Part shown: in pieces, positions 17,295 through 25,422 of the stretch
Layout of the letters: each line of letters begins with the position of its first letter
How positions within the stretch are numbered: position 1 is the first letter of the stretch
Position numbers and translations under genes: made by a program
Origin: Streptomyces durocortorensis
GTDB lineage: Bacteria > Actinomycetota > Actinomycetes > Streptomycetales > Streptomycetaceae
NCBI RefSeq assembly: GCF_031760065.1
Contig: NZ_CP134500.1
Span: forward strand, 5,146,001 to 5,210,000
Direction: 5' to 3'
Length of the DNA stretch: 64,000 bases
Notes under the pieces: generated by a model
The model's input: only the letters and a program-made list of their open reading frames with translations
Told to the model about the DNA's origin: nothing
Database searches by the model: none

Positions 17295-19442
17295 ATGGTA
17301 TTTATGGGGGACAGGGCAACTCTGTTGGAGACAGGGCGGTTTGTGCAGCGGCGCGGCCAAGATGCGGAAAACACGGTAGATGCGGCTTTCGCTGCCGCCA
17401 TCGCCGGCGCGGCCGTGCCGGGTATCAGCACACCCGCGGGGGAAGCCGCCGCGTTGCAGGCGAGGGCCTCCGACGAGGCCACCACGGACGCGGTCGACGC
17501 GGCGGACAGCGCCGAGACCGAGGCGCGGCACCGACGCGCCGCCGACGCGGGGGACACCGCGTCCATGAGCGTCCTGGGCGCATTGCTGCTGCGCCGGGGC
17601 GAGCTGGACGGCGCCGAGAAGTATCTGCGCGCCGCCACCGCCGACGGGGACCGGGCCGCCGCGAACAACCTGGGCGTCCTGCTGCACCAGCGCGGCTACC
17701 CGGACGAGGCCGCGGGCTGGTGGCGCATCGCCGCTGTGGCAGGATCCGCCGCCGCCGCGCACGCCCTGGGTCGGCACTTCCGCGAGCGCGGCGACGAGCC
17801 GGGTGCCGAGTACTGGCTGCGCCAGTCCGCCGAGCAGGGACACGCGCTGGGCGCCTACGCGCTGGCGGACCTCCTGGAGCACCGCGGCGACGTCGGCGCC
17901 GAGCGCTGGCTGCGTGCTGCCGCCGAGCAGGGCCACCGCGAGGCGGCCTACCGGCTGGCCCGCGCCCTGGAGCGGAACGCAGTGGAGGACCCGCACGACG
18001 CCTTCGGCCTGGGCCGGGGCACCGGTTCCGGTAGGACCGGAACGGGCCTCGGCCTTCCCGGCGATCCGGCTGTGCCCGTGGCCGATGCCGGTGAGGCGGG
18101 TGCGGCGAACACCGAGAACGCCGCCGACGCGAAGAGTGCCGGGAGCGTGGCGAACGCGGCGCAGGCCAAGGGCGGTAGGAACGCCAGGAGCGCGGGCGAC
18201 GGCGACAGCCCCGTGGCGGGGCCCGCCGCCGGCCGGGTCGGCGAGGCCGAGCAGTGGTACCGCCAGGCAGCCGCCCGCGGTCACCGGCGGGCCGCGCTGC
18301 ACCTCGGCGCGATCCTGGAGCAGCGCGGCGAGCTCAAGGAGGCGGGCCGCTGGTATCTCACCTCCGCCAAGGACGGCGAGCCCCGTGCCGCCTGCGCCCT
18401 CGGCTTCCTGCTGCGCGACGCGGGCGACGAGGAGAGTGCCGCCGTGTGGTGGCTGCGCGCCGCCCAGGACGGCGATGGTAACGCGGCCAACGCGCTGGGC
18501 GCCCTGCACGCGGCGCGCGGTGAGCAGCAGACCGCCGAGCGCTGGTACCGGGCGGCCATGGACGCCGGAGACGTCAACGGTGCGTACAACCTGGGGCTGC
18601 TCTGCGCTGCCCAGGACCGCACCCCGCAGGCCGAGCAGTGGTACCGCCGGGCCGCGTACGCCGGCCACCGCGAGGCCGCCAACGCACTCGCCGTGCTGCT
18701 CCTCCAGGCCGGGGACCACACCGGGGCCGAGCCCTGGTTCTCCAAGGCGGCCGAGGCGGGCAGCGTGGACGCCGCGTTCAACCTCGGCATCCTGCACGCC
18801 GGGCGCGACGAGGACCGTACGGCGCTCGGCTGGTACCAGCGGGCGGCCGCTGCCGGGCACACCGACGCCGCGCTCCAGGTCGCCATGGCCCTGCTGCGCG
18901 ACGGCGAGGACCGCGAGGCCGAGCGGCACCTGCGGTGCGCGGCGGGTGGCGGCAGCGCCGAGGCGGCGTTCCGGCTCGCCGGGGTGCTGGACGCGCGCCA
19001 GCCGCCGCCGGGGCCGCCCGCGCTCGGCGAGCCGATGCCGGAGAAGACCGAGTGCGAGGAGTGGTACGAGCGGGCCGCCCAGCAGGGCCACCGCCGCGCC
19101 CAGGTCCGCGTCGGCATGCTCGCCGCCGCCCGCGGGGACATGGAGAGCGCCGCCCACTGGTACCGGGAGGCCGCCGAGGCGGGCAGCCGCAACGGGGCGT
19201 TCAACCTCGGGCTGCTGCTCGCCCGTGAGGGCAGCGAGCGCGAGGCCGCCCTGTGGTGGAGCCACGCGGCGAACGCGGGCCACGGCCGTGCGGCCCTGCG
19301 CCTGGCGCTGCTCGCCGCCCGCCGGGGCGAGCTCACCGAGGGGCAGCGCTGGTGTGCGCGGGCCGTGGAGCTGGGCCCGGCCGAGGTGGCGGAGCGGGCG
19401 GCCCGGCTGCGCGAGGCGCTCCACCAGGAGCTCACCGCGTAA
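17295..19442 (+). CDS. Sel1/TPR-repeat protein
   Basis: 715 residues. After an 80-residue Ala-rich N-terminus, the chain is almost wholly tandem Sel1-like repeats, about 33-36 residues each, with the signature A..G...A...LG.L...RG....A..W...AA. Roughly 14-16 units can be counted. A low-complexity stretch interrupts them at about 232-310. Such repeats mediate protein contacts. No enzymatic domain or signal peptide is visible. Start ATG 17295 has AGGTGG upstream. It is enclosed between two identical initiator tRNA genes. Confidence 0.85.
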   Translation: MVFMGDRATLLETGRFVQRRGQDAENTVDAAFAAAIAGAAVPGISTPAGEAAALQARASDEATTDAVDAADSAETEARHRRAADAGDTASMSVLGALLLRRGELDGAEKYLRAATADGDRAAANNLGVLLHQRGYPDEAAGWWRIAAVAGSAAAAHALGRHFRERGDEPGAEYWLRQSAEQGHALGAYALADLLEHRGDVGAERWLRAAAEQGHREAAYRLARALERNAVEDPHDAFGLGRGTGSGRTGTGLGLPGDPAVPVADAGEAGAANTENAADAKSAGSVANAAQAKGGRNARSAGDGDSPVAGPAAGRVGEAEQWYRQAAARGHRRAALHLGAILEQRGELKEAGRWYLTSAKDGEPRAACALGFLLRDAGDEESAAVWWLRAAQDGDGNAANALGALHAARGEQQTAERWYRAAMDAGDVNGAYNLGLLCAAQDRTPQAEQWYRRAAYAGHREAANALAVLLLQAGDHTGAEPWFSKAAEAGSVDAAFNLGILHAGRDEDRTALGWYQRAAAAGHTDAALQVAMALLRDGEDREAERHLRCAAGGGSAEAAFRLAGVLDARQPPPGPPALGEPMPEKTECEEWYERAAQQGHRRAQVRVGMLAAARGDMESAAHWYREAAEAGSRNGAFNLGLLLAREGSEREAALWWSHAANAGHGRAALRLALLAARRGELTEGQRWCARAVELGPAEVAERAARLREALHQELTA

Positions 19443-19450
19443 CGCCCGGG

Positions 19451-19507
19451 AAGGCTGGACCGCCGGACGGCCCTGGATCGCCGAAAGGCTGGACGGCCGG
19501 ACGGCCC
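19451..19507 (+). repeat. Short direct repeat downstream of the Sel1 gene
   Basis: Two 23-base copies (AAGGCTGGACCGCCGGACGG and its near-copy), at 19451-19473 and 19485-19507, differ at one base. They follow the stop codon immediately and contain self-complementary GGCCGG, so they may fold as terminator-like hairpins. Confidence 0.5.
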
Positions 19508-19569
19508 CGGGTGGTCGGCTGAATGAATTTGCGCCGTTCGACCTGCTGACGTAATGTTGCATTCATCGA

Positions 19570-19643
19570 CGCGGGGTGGAGCAGCTCGGTAGCTCGCTGG
19601 GCTCATAACCCAGAGGTCGCAGGTTCAAATCCTGTCCCCGCTA
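19570..19643 (+). tRNA. tRNA-fMet(CAT), copy 2
   Basis: Identical in all 74 bases to the first copy, with the same initiator features. Its upstream region differs and offers an AT-rich -10-like TAATGT at about 19552-19557, suggesting an independent promoter. Confidence 0.95.
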
Positions 19644-19650
19644 CTGAAAA

Positions 19651-19688
19651 GACGAAGGCCCGGATCCCATGGGATCCGGGCCTTCGTC
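19651..19688 (+). terminator. Terminator of the second initiator tRNA
   Basis: Same perfect 38-base palindrome as at 17077-17114. Confidence 0.85.
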
Positions 19689-19710
19689 ATTCCCGGAGGA
19701 AGAAGGCGAA

Positions 19711-19732
19711 GCCCGCCTCGTGCGAGGCGGGC
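19711..19732 (-). terminator. Hairpin terminator of catR
   Basis: A 9-bp stem GCCCGCCTC/GAGGCGGGC with a 4-base loop, 26 bases downstream of the catR stop. Confidence 0.65.
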
Positions 19733-19757
19733 CCCGAAGTGCTCGGATGAGAAGTAA

Positions 19758-20177
19758 TCAGGCTGCGGCAGCGCAGTTCGGGCAGACGCCGCGGTACGTC
19801 ACTTCCACGCCGGAGACCGTGAAGCCGTAGCGCTCGTCCGTCGGCAGGTCCGCCAGCGGGTTGCCCGCGGGATGCACGTCCCTGATCGCGCCGCACTGGG
19901 CGCACACCAGGTGGTGGTGGGGGCGGTGCGCGTTCGGGTCGTAGCGCTTGGCCCGGCGGTCGGTGGAGACCTCCAGCACCTCGCCGAGGGACACCATCTC
20001 GCCGAGGGTGTTGTAGACGGTGGCGCGCGAGATCTCGGGCAGCCTGGAGACGGCCCTCGCGTGGACCTCGTCCGCCGTCAGGTGCACGTGGTCCCCGTCA
20101 AGGACCTCGGCCACGACACGCCGCTGCGCCGTCATGCGCCAGCCGCGTCCACGAAGTCGTTCCAGCAGGTCGCTCAT
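19758..20177 (-). CDS. catR: Fur-family peroxide-sensing repressor CatR
   Basis: 139 residues. Winged helix at about 20-80 (RGWRMTAQRRVVAEVL, SRATVYNTLGEM), then the metal-sensing HHHLVCAQCG and a late CPNC forming the structural zinc site. In S. coelicolor the divergent partner catA is repressed by CatR until peroxide oxidises it; the same divergent layout is present here. ATG 20177 gives the usual length. It probably represses its own promoter too. Confidence 0.92.
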   Translation of the reverse strand: MSDLLERLRGRGWRMTAQRRVVAEVLDGDHVHLTADEVHARAVSRLPEISRATVYNTLGEMVSLGEVLEVSTDRRAKRYDPNAHRPHHHLVCAQCGAIRDVHPAGNPLADLPTDERYGFTVSGVEVTYRGVCPNCAAAA

Positions 20178-20237
20178 GGGGCCCAGCCTAACAGTGGGGG
20201 AACGGAGTCCCGATCGGGTGTGACTTTGGATGCTCGC

Positions 20238-20265
20238 TTGACTTAGACATTGTCCATTGTAGGAT
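20238..20265 (+). promoter_or_regulatory. catA promoter with candidate CatR operator
   Basis: -35 TTGACT (20238-20243), 16-base spacer, -10 TAGGAT (20260-20265). The spacer holds the palindrome GACATTGTC (20246-20254) and a direct repeat CATTGT-C-CATTGT (20248-20260). Both fit a hexamer-based Fur-family site overlapping the promoter. Confidence 0.6.
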
Positions 20266-20352
20266 CGGAAACGGCATTGGCCAAGGGACAGGGCTGTACG
20301 GAAGCTGTGCAGATAAGGACCGCTGTGCAGGGACATGACGCAGGAGGCGCAC

Positions 20353-21804
20353 GTGACGCAGGGACCGCTCACCACGGAGGCCGGGGCTCCGGTCGCCGAC
20401 AATCAGAACAGTGAGACCGCGGGTGCCGGCGGTCCGGTTCTCGTCCAGGACCAGGCGCTGCTGGAGAAGCTCGCCCACTTCAACCGTGAGCGCATACCGG
20501 AGCGCATCGTGCACGCCCGCGGCGCCGGTGCGTACGGCACGTTCACGCTGACCCGCGATGTCTCGCAGTGGACCCGGGCGAAGTTCCTCTCCGAGGTCGG
20601 CAAGCAGACCGAAACGTTCCTGCGCTTCTCCACCGTCGCGGGCAACCTCGGCTCCGCCGACGCGGTGCGGGACCCCCGCGGCTTCGCGCTGAAGTTCTAC
20701 ACCGAAGAGGGCAACTACGACCTCGTCGGCAACAACACCCCGGTGTTCTTCATCAAGGACGCCATCAAGTTCCCCGACTTCATCCACACCCAGAAGCGCG
20801 ATCCGTACACCGGCTCGCAGGAGGCGGACAACGTCTGGGACTTCTGGGGCCTGTCGCCGGAGTCGACGCACCAGGTGACCTGGCTCTTCGGTGACCGGGG
20901 TATCCCTGCCACGCTGCGCCACATGAACGGCTACGGCTCGCACACGTTCCAGTGGAACAACGAGGCGGGCGAGGTGTTCTGGGTCAAGTACCACTTCAAG
21001 ACCGACCAGGGCATCAAGAACCTCACCCAGGAAGAGGCCAACAAGCTCGCCGGTGAGGACCCCGACAGCCATCAGCGCGATCTGCGCGAGGCGATCGAGC
21101 GCGGTGAGTTCCCGTCCTGGACGGTGCAGGTCCAGATCATGCCCGCGGCGGAAGCGGCCACCTACCGCTTCAACCCGTTCGACCTCACCAAGGTGTGGCC
21201 GCACGAGGACTACCCGCCGATCGAGATCGGCAAGCTGGAGCTCAACCGGAACCCGGAGAACATCTTCGCCGAGGTCGAGCAGTCGATCTTCAGCCCCGCG
21301 CACTTCGTGCCGGGCATCGGGCCGTCCCCGGACAAGATGCTCCAGGGCCGGCTGTTCGCGTACGGGGACGCCCACCGCTACCGCGTCGGCATCAACGCCG
21401 ACCACCTGCCGGTTAACCGCCCGCACGCCACCGAGGCGCGGACCAACAGCCGGGACGGCTTCCTCTACGACGGCCGCCACAAGGGCGCCAAGAACTACGA
21501 GCCGAACAGCTTCGGCGGCCCCCGCCAGACCGACCGGCCGCTGTGGCAGCCGCTCCCGGTCACCGGCGGCACCGGAAACCACGAGGCCCCCAGCCACGCC
21601 GAGGACAACGACTTCGTGCAGGCGGGCAACCTCTACCGGCTCTTCTCCGAGGACGAGAAGTCCCGGCTGATCGAGAACCTCGCCGGGTTCATCGCCCAGG
21701 TCTCGCGCGATGACATCGCCGAGCGCGCGATCAACAACTTCCGCCAGGCGGACGGTGACTTCGGCAAGCGTCTGGAAGCCGCGGTCCAGGCCCTTCGCGG
21801 CTGA
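20353..21804 (+). CDS. catA: Monofunctional haem catalase CatA
   Basis: 483 residues, the length of small-subunit clade catalases. The distal histidine lies in [11 protein letters not shown] (about H54), the distal asparagine region is GNNTPVFFI, and the proximal tyrosine is in [13 protein letters not shown]. It converts hydrogen peroxide to water and oxygen in the cytoplasm. AGGAGG lies six bases before GTG 20353, so this start is preferred over the ATG at 20335. It is divergent from catR. Confidence 0.96.
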   Translation: MTQGPLTTEAGAPVADNQNSETAGAGGPVLVQDQALLEKLAHFNRERIPERIVHARGAGAYGTFTLTRDVSQWTRAKFLSEVGKQTETFLRFSTVAGNLGSADAVRDPRGFALKFYTEEGNYDLVGNNTPVFFIKDAIKFPDFIHTQKRDPYTGSQEADNVWDFWGLSPESTHQVTWLFGDRGIPATLRHMNGYGSHTFQWNNEAGEVFWVKYHFKTDQGIKNLTQEEANKLAGEDPDSHQRDLREAIERGEFPSWTVQVQIMPAAEAATYRFNPFDLTKVWPHEDYPPIEIGKLELNRNPENIFAEVEQSIFSPAHFVPGIGPSPDKMLQGRLFAYGDAHRYRVGINADHLPVNRPHATEARTNSRDGFLYDGRHKGAKNYEPNSFGGPRQTDRPLWQPLPVTGGTGNHEAPSHAEDNDFVQAGNLYRLFSEDEKSRLIENLAGFIAQVSRDDIAERAINNFRQADGDFGKRLEAAVQALRG

Positions 21805-21823
21805 CCGGACGCCTGTCGTCGAC

Positions 21824-21859
21824 GGTGGGCCGGATCCCCTCACGGGGGTCCGGCCCACC
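21824..21859 (+). terminator. Hairpin terminator of catA
   Basis: A 16-bp stem with one G-T wobble (GGTGGGCCGGATCCCC), 20 bases after catA; the convergent CBS gene ends 34 bases further on. Confidence 0.8.
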
Positions 21860-21892
21860 GGTCGTTCGCGTCGTTCGCGCGAGGAGCGGCCG

Positions 21893-22303
21893 TCAGCCCG
21901 CCGTGGCGACCGCGCGACGGGTGGGCGCCCAGCAGCGGATGATGTCGCGCACCGACACGATCCCCACCGGGCCGTCGTCGTCCAGCACGATCAGATGCCG
22001 GAAACCTCCGTGCGTCATGGCTTCCGCGGCCTCCTCCAGGGTCCAGGCCGGGGCGGCGAACACCACGTCGGTGGTGGTGTGGGCGGACGCGGTCTCCCGA
22101 TCGGGATCCTGGCCGGATCCGATCGCGTCGAGGATGTCGCGCTCGGTGATGATCCCGAGCCCGCAGGTGTCCGGGTCGTGGACGACGGCTGCTCCGATGC
22201 GCCGGGCCGACATCAGCCGGGCCGCCTGGCGGAGCGTGTGGGTGGGGCCGATGGTGAGGACCACCGTACTCATGGCGTCACGGACGAGCATGAAACGAGC
22301 CAC
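21893..22303 (-). CDS. Twin CBS-domain protein
   Basis: 136 residues made of two CBS motifs (about 8-65 and 78-130), each ending in the typical GIITERDIL and GIVSVRDII. CBS pairs bind adenosine nucleotides and act as energy or ligand sensors. There is no effector domain, so it may act on a partner. A CRP-like palindrome lies 20 bases upstream of the start. Confidence 0.88.
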   Translation of the reverse strand: MARFMLVRDAMSTVVLTIGPTHTLRQAARLMSARRIGAAVVHDPDTCGLGIITERDILDAIGSGQDPDRETASAHTTTDVVFAAPAWTLEEAAEAMTHGGFRHLIVLDDDGPVGIVSVRDIIRCWAPTRRAVATAG

Positions 22304-22322
22304 CTCCTCGGTGAGCCGACTG

Positions 22323-22338
22323 TGTGAGTCGATTCACA
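22323..22338 (-). promoter_or_regulatory. CRP-like palindrome upstream of the CBS gene
   Basis: TGTGA-N6-TCACA, a perfect match to the E. coli CRP core. A second TTCACAAG repeats directly at 22341-22348. Streptomyces encodes a Crp regulator with a related half-site. Confidence 0.4.
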
Positions 22339-22436
22339 AGTTCACAAGTGGGGGGACTCTCAGAGTTGCACCCTTGGGGCGGGGCGACAAGGGGTGGACC
22401 GGGCGTGCGCCGGGGGAGTGCGCACGCGCGCGGAAC

Positions 22437-23237
22437 TCAGTAGCGCTGGTTGAGATAGCCCAGCAACTCGTCGTGGAGCAGCCCGTTCGAGGCCGCCGCA
22501 TCGGCGCCGCCCGGGCCGTCGACCCCGTCCAGGCCGGTGAACCGGCCGCCCGCCTCCTGGACGATGATCGCGTTCGCCGCCATGTCCCACAGCGACAGCT
22601 CCGGCTCCGCGCAGATGTCCACGGAACCCTCCGCGACCATCATGTACGGCCAGAAGTCCCCGTAGCCCCGCGTCCGCCAGCAGGCCCGGGTCAGGTCGAG
22701 GAGCCCGTCGAGGAGGCCCTTCTCCTCCCAGCCGGACAGCGAGGAGAACGCGAACGAGGAGTCCGCGATGTTCTCCACCTTCGACACCTGGAGGCGGGTC
22801 GCCGAGGTGAGGCTGCGGCCGGAGAACGCGCCCGCGCCCTTCGCCGCCCACCAACGCCGGTTCAGCGCGGGCGCGGAGACCACTCCGACCACCGGCTGGA
22901 AGCCCTGCTCTCCCGCCTCCATCAGCGAGATCAGCGTCGCCCACACCGGCACACCGCGTACGTAGTTCTTGGTGCCGTCGATCGGGTCGATCACCCAGCG
23001 CCGGGGCCCGCTGCCCTCGACCCCGTACTCCTCGCCCAGGATCGCGTCCCTCGGGCGGGCCCGCTGCAAGTGGCCCCGGATCAACGCCTCGGCGGCCTTG
23101 TCGGCCTCGGTCACCGGCGTCATGTCCGGCTTGGTCTCGACCTTGAGGTCGAGAGCCTTGAACCGCTCCATCGTGGCCGCGTCGGCGGCGTCGGCCAGTA
23201 CATGGGCAAGGCGCAGATCATCGTGGTAGTCGGGCAT
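22437..23237 (-). CDS. hisN: Histidinol-phosphate phosphatase HisN (inositol-monophosphatase fold)
   Basis: 266 residues. Metal-site motifs of the family: GEE (68-70), [12 protein letters not shown] (81-92) and the late [12 protein letters not shown]. The S. coelicolor counterpart at this position has been characterised as histidinol-phosphate phosphatase, the eighth step of histidine synthesis. Sequence alone cannot exclude inositol monophosphate as a substrate. No other his genes are near. Confidence 0.88.
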   Translation of the reverse strand: MPDYHDDLRLAHVLADAADAATMERFKALDLKVETKPDMTPVTEADKAAEALIRGHLQRARPRDAILGEEYGVEGSGPRRWVIDPIDGTKNYVRGVPVWATLISLMEAGEQGFQPVVGVVSAPALNRRWWAAKGAGAFSGRSLTSATRLQVSKVENIADSSFAFSSLSGWEEKGLLDGLLDLTRACWRTRGYGDFWPYMMVAEGSVDICAEPELSLWDMAANAIIVQEAGGRFTGLDGVDGPGGADAAASNGLLHDELLGYLNQRY

Positions 23238-23375
23238 GCCGTCACAGTATCCAGCGCCGCGGGCCGCGGGCTACAGCACCCCCGGCCCGCCTCCCGGCCC
23301 GCGACGTGGACCCTTGACAGCCCCCGGGAGCACATCAACTCTGAATCGCAAGGTTCCGGGGCGGGGGAGGCGATG

Positions 23376-24002
23376 ATGCCGACAGCACGGCAGGCCCTGC
23401 TGGACGCCGCCCTCAGAGCGCTCGCCGACCGGCCCTGGCGCACCGTGCGCCTGGTCGACGTCGCCGCACTGGCCGGGGTGTCCCGGCAGACCCTCCACAA
23501 CGAGTTCGGCACCAAGGACGGGCTGGCCGGGGCCCTGCTGCGGCGGGCCGCCGACCGCTATCTCGCCGGGGTCGACCGCGCCCTGACCGCCCCCGCGCCC
23601 GACCGTCCGGCCGCCGTCGCGCTCTGGACCGTACGGGCAGCCCGCCAGGACGCGCTGGTCAAGGCCCTCCTCACGGGGTTCTGGGCGGACGGGCTGCCCC
23701 GCCCGAAGCGGCCCCCGGCCCCCGGGGCGCTGCTCGCGCTGGTACGGGACAGGATGCGGGCGGTCCCGCCCCCGGCGCCCGGCAGCACGGCCGAGCGCGG
23801 CTACGCCACCGACGACACCGAGCGCTACGAGATCGCGTTACGGATCGCACTGTCCTGTGTGATCGCCCCGGTGCCGGGGGACGACGCCGCGGACGGCCAC
23901 GCGCTCCGGCTCGTACGGCAGGCGTCCGGCACCGCCGACCAGCGCCAGGCGGCCGGTACCGCTCGGGTCAGTGCGCGGAGCCGGACAGCTGGAGGCCCAT
24001 GA
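23376..24002 (+). CDS. TetR-family transcriptional regulator (contains a TTA codon)
   Basis: 208 residues. Helix-turn-helix at about 25-50 (LVDVAALAGVSRQTLHNEFGTKDGL). The rest is a variable ligand domain. GGGGGAGG lies five bases before ATG 23376; an overlapping ATG at 23373 is too close to it. Codon 155 is TTA (23838-23840), the rare leucine codon read by bldA tRNA, so full translation may be development-dependent. The last 35 bases overlap the convergent SMR gene. Confidence 0.85.
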   Translation: MPTARQALLDAALRALADRPWRTVRLVDVAALAGVSRQTLHNEFGTKDGLAGALLRRAADRYLAGVDRALTAPAPDRPAAVALWTVRAARQDALVKALLTGFWADGLPRPKRPPAPGALLALVRDRMRAVPPPAPGSTAERGYATDDTERYEIALRIALSCVIAPVPGDDAADGHALRLVRQASGTADQRQAAGTARVSARSRTAGGP

Positions 24003-24291
24003 CTCCGATGATCACCAGGGAGATCGACACCAGCTTCAGCGTCGAGACGACGTCACCGAGGAAGACCATGCCGTAGATCGCCGTACCGGCCGCGCCGATC
24101 CCGGTCCACACCGCGTACGCCGGGCCCACGTCCAGCTTCTTCAGCGCCATGGTCAGCAGACCGAAGCTGCCGAGCGCGAACGCGGCGAACGCGATCGTCG
24201 GCCAGAGACGGGTGAACCCGTGGGAGAGCTTCAGACACACGGCGAAGCCGGTTTCCAGCAGTCCAGCGACCACGACCAGCAGCCACGCCAT
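23968..24291 (-). CDS. Small multidrug resistance (SMR) family transporter
   Basis: 107 residues with four transmembrane helices. The family glutamate lies in helix 1 (VVVAGLLETGFAVCLKLSHGF), and the motif AYAVWTGIGAAGTAIYG follows. The pattern resembles SugE/Gdx guanidinium exporters as well as QacE-type pumps, which cannot be separated safely here. GGAGGG precedes ATG 24291. It is convergent with and overlaps the TetR gene. No guanidine riboswitch is visible upstream. Confidence 0.85.
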   Translation of the reverse strand: MAWLLVVVAGLLETGFAVCLKLSHGFTRLWPTIAFAAFALGSFGLLTMALKKLDVGPAYAVWTGIGAAGTAIYGMVFLGDVVSTLKLVSISLVIIGVMGLQLSGSAH

Positions 24292-24400
24292 CGTCGGTGC
24301 CCTCCAGATAGGTGACGGCTTCGTCCAGCTCGGTGCGATTATGCCTTTACCAGTCGTTGAATCGCGCAAACGTCCCGCGGGACGCACCGAACGATTCCGG

Positions 24401-25417
24401 TCAGTCGCCCTCGCGCCGTTCCCGCGTCGCGAGCAGCCGGTGCAGGGAGTCCAGCCGGGCCGGATCGGCGTGCCCCCCGGCCACCCAGGCGGGCAGTGCG
24501 CATTCGGGCTGGTTCTCGTCGTGGGTGCAGCCGCGCGGGCAGTTCCCGGTGCCCGGTTCCAGGTCGGGGAAGGCGTGGATGACGCGCGAGGGGTCGACGT
24601 GGTGCAGCCCGAAGGAGCGGACGCCCGGGGTGTCGACCACCCAGCCCCGGTCGCCCGGCAGCGGCAGCGCGAGGGCGGAGGTGGTGGTGTGCCGGCCCCG
24701 GCCGGTGACCGCGTTGACGATGCCCGTGGTGCGCCGCCGGTCCTTCGGCACCAGGGCGTTCACCAGGGTCGTCTTGCCGACCCCGGAATGGCCGACGAAG
24801 GCGGTGACCCGGCCCTCCAGCTGCTCGCGCACCCGGTCCGCCGCGTCCCCGTTCTCCAGCTCCTCGCGGCTCGTCACGATGTACGGGACGCCGAGCGGGG
24901 TGTACGCCTCCAGCAGCTTGTCCGGCGGGGCCAGGTCGGACTTGGTGAGCACCAGCAGCGGGGTCAGCCCGCCGTCGTACGCCGCCACCAGACAGCGGTC
25001 GATCATGCGCGGACGCGGCTCGGGGTCGGCCAGCGCGGTGACGATGGCCAGCTGGTCCGCGTTGGCGACGACCACCCGCTCGTAGGGATCGTCGTCGTCC
25101 GCCGTGCGGCGCAGCACCGTGCGGCGCTCGCCGATCCGCACGATCCTGGCCAGGGTGTCCTTCTCGCCGGACAGGTCCCCGACGATGGAGACGGTGTCGC
25201 CCACCACCGCGGCCTTGCGGCCCAGCTCGCGGGCCTTCATCGCCACCACGGTCCGGCCGTCGACGAGGCAGGTGAGCCGGCCCCGGTCGACGGTGAGGAC
25301 CATGCCGTCCTCGGCGTCCTCGTGCTTGGGCCGGATGTGCGTGCGCGGCCGGTTGCCCTTGCGGTTGGGGCGGACGCGGATGTCGTCCTCGTCGGGGTTC
25401 TTCCCGTAGCGGCGCAT
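24401..25417 (-). CDS. rsgA: Ribosome small-subunit-dependent GTPase RsgA
   Basis: 338 residues. An OB-fold N-terminal half is followed by a circularly permuted GTPase domain: G4 (LTKSD) comes before G1 (GHSGVGKTTL) and G3 (DTPG). A zinc-knuckle region GNCPRGCTHDENQPECAL closes the fold. RsgA helps late 30S ribosome assembly. Start ATG 25417 is six bases after the aroA stop, so the two form an operon. Confidence 0.93.
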   Translation of the reverse strand: MRRYGKNPDEDDIRVRPNRKGNRPRTHIRPKHEDAEDGMVLTVDRGRLTCLVDGRTVVAMKARELGRKAAVVGDTVSIVGDLSGEKDTLARIVRIGERRTVLRRTADDDDPYERVVVANADQLAIVTALADPEPRPRMIDRCLVAAYDGGLTPLLVLTKSDLAPPDKLLEAYTPLGVPYIVTSREELENGDAADRVREQLEGRVTAFVGHSGVGKTTLVNALVPKDRRRTTGIVNAVTGRGRHTTTSALALPLPGDRGWVVDTPGVRSFGLHHVDPSRVIHAFPDLEPGTGNCPRGCTHDENQPECALPAWVAGGHADPARLDSLHRLLATRERREGD

Positions 25418-25422
25418 GGTCT

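Larger units (their letters stand above)
19567..19688 (+). repeat. 122-bp repeat, copy 2 (initiator tRNA plus terminator)
   Basis: Identical to 16993-17114, 2.57 kb downstream in the same orientation. Confidence 0.95.

Noticed and set aside
16993..19688. tRNA genes as attachment site of an integrated element
   Set aside because: The repeats are whole tRNA genes with terminators, and there is no integrase, excisionase or replication gene between them.
24292..24400. Guanidine riboswitch upstream of the SMR gene
   Set aside because: None of the conserved ykkC or mini-ykkC blocks is visible.
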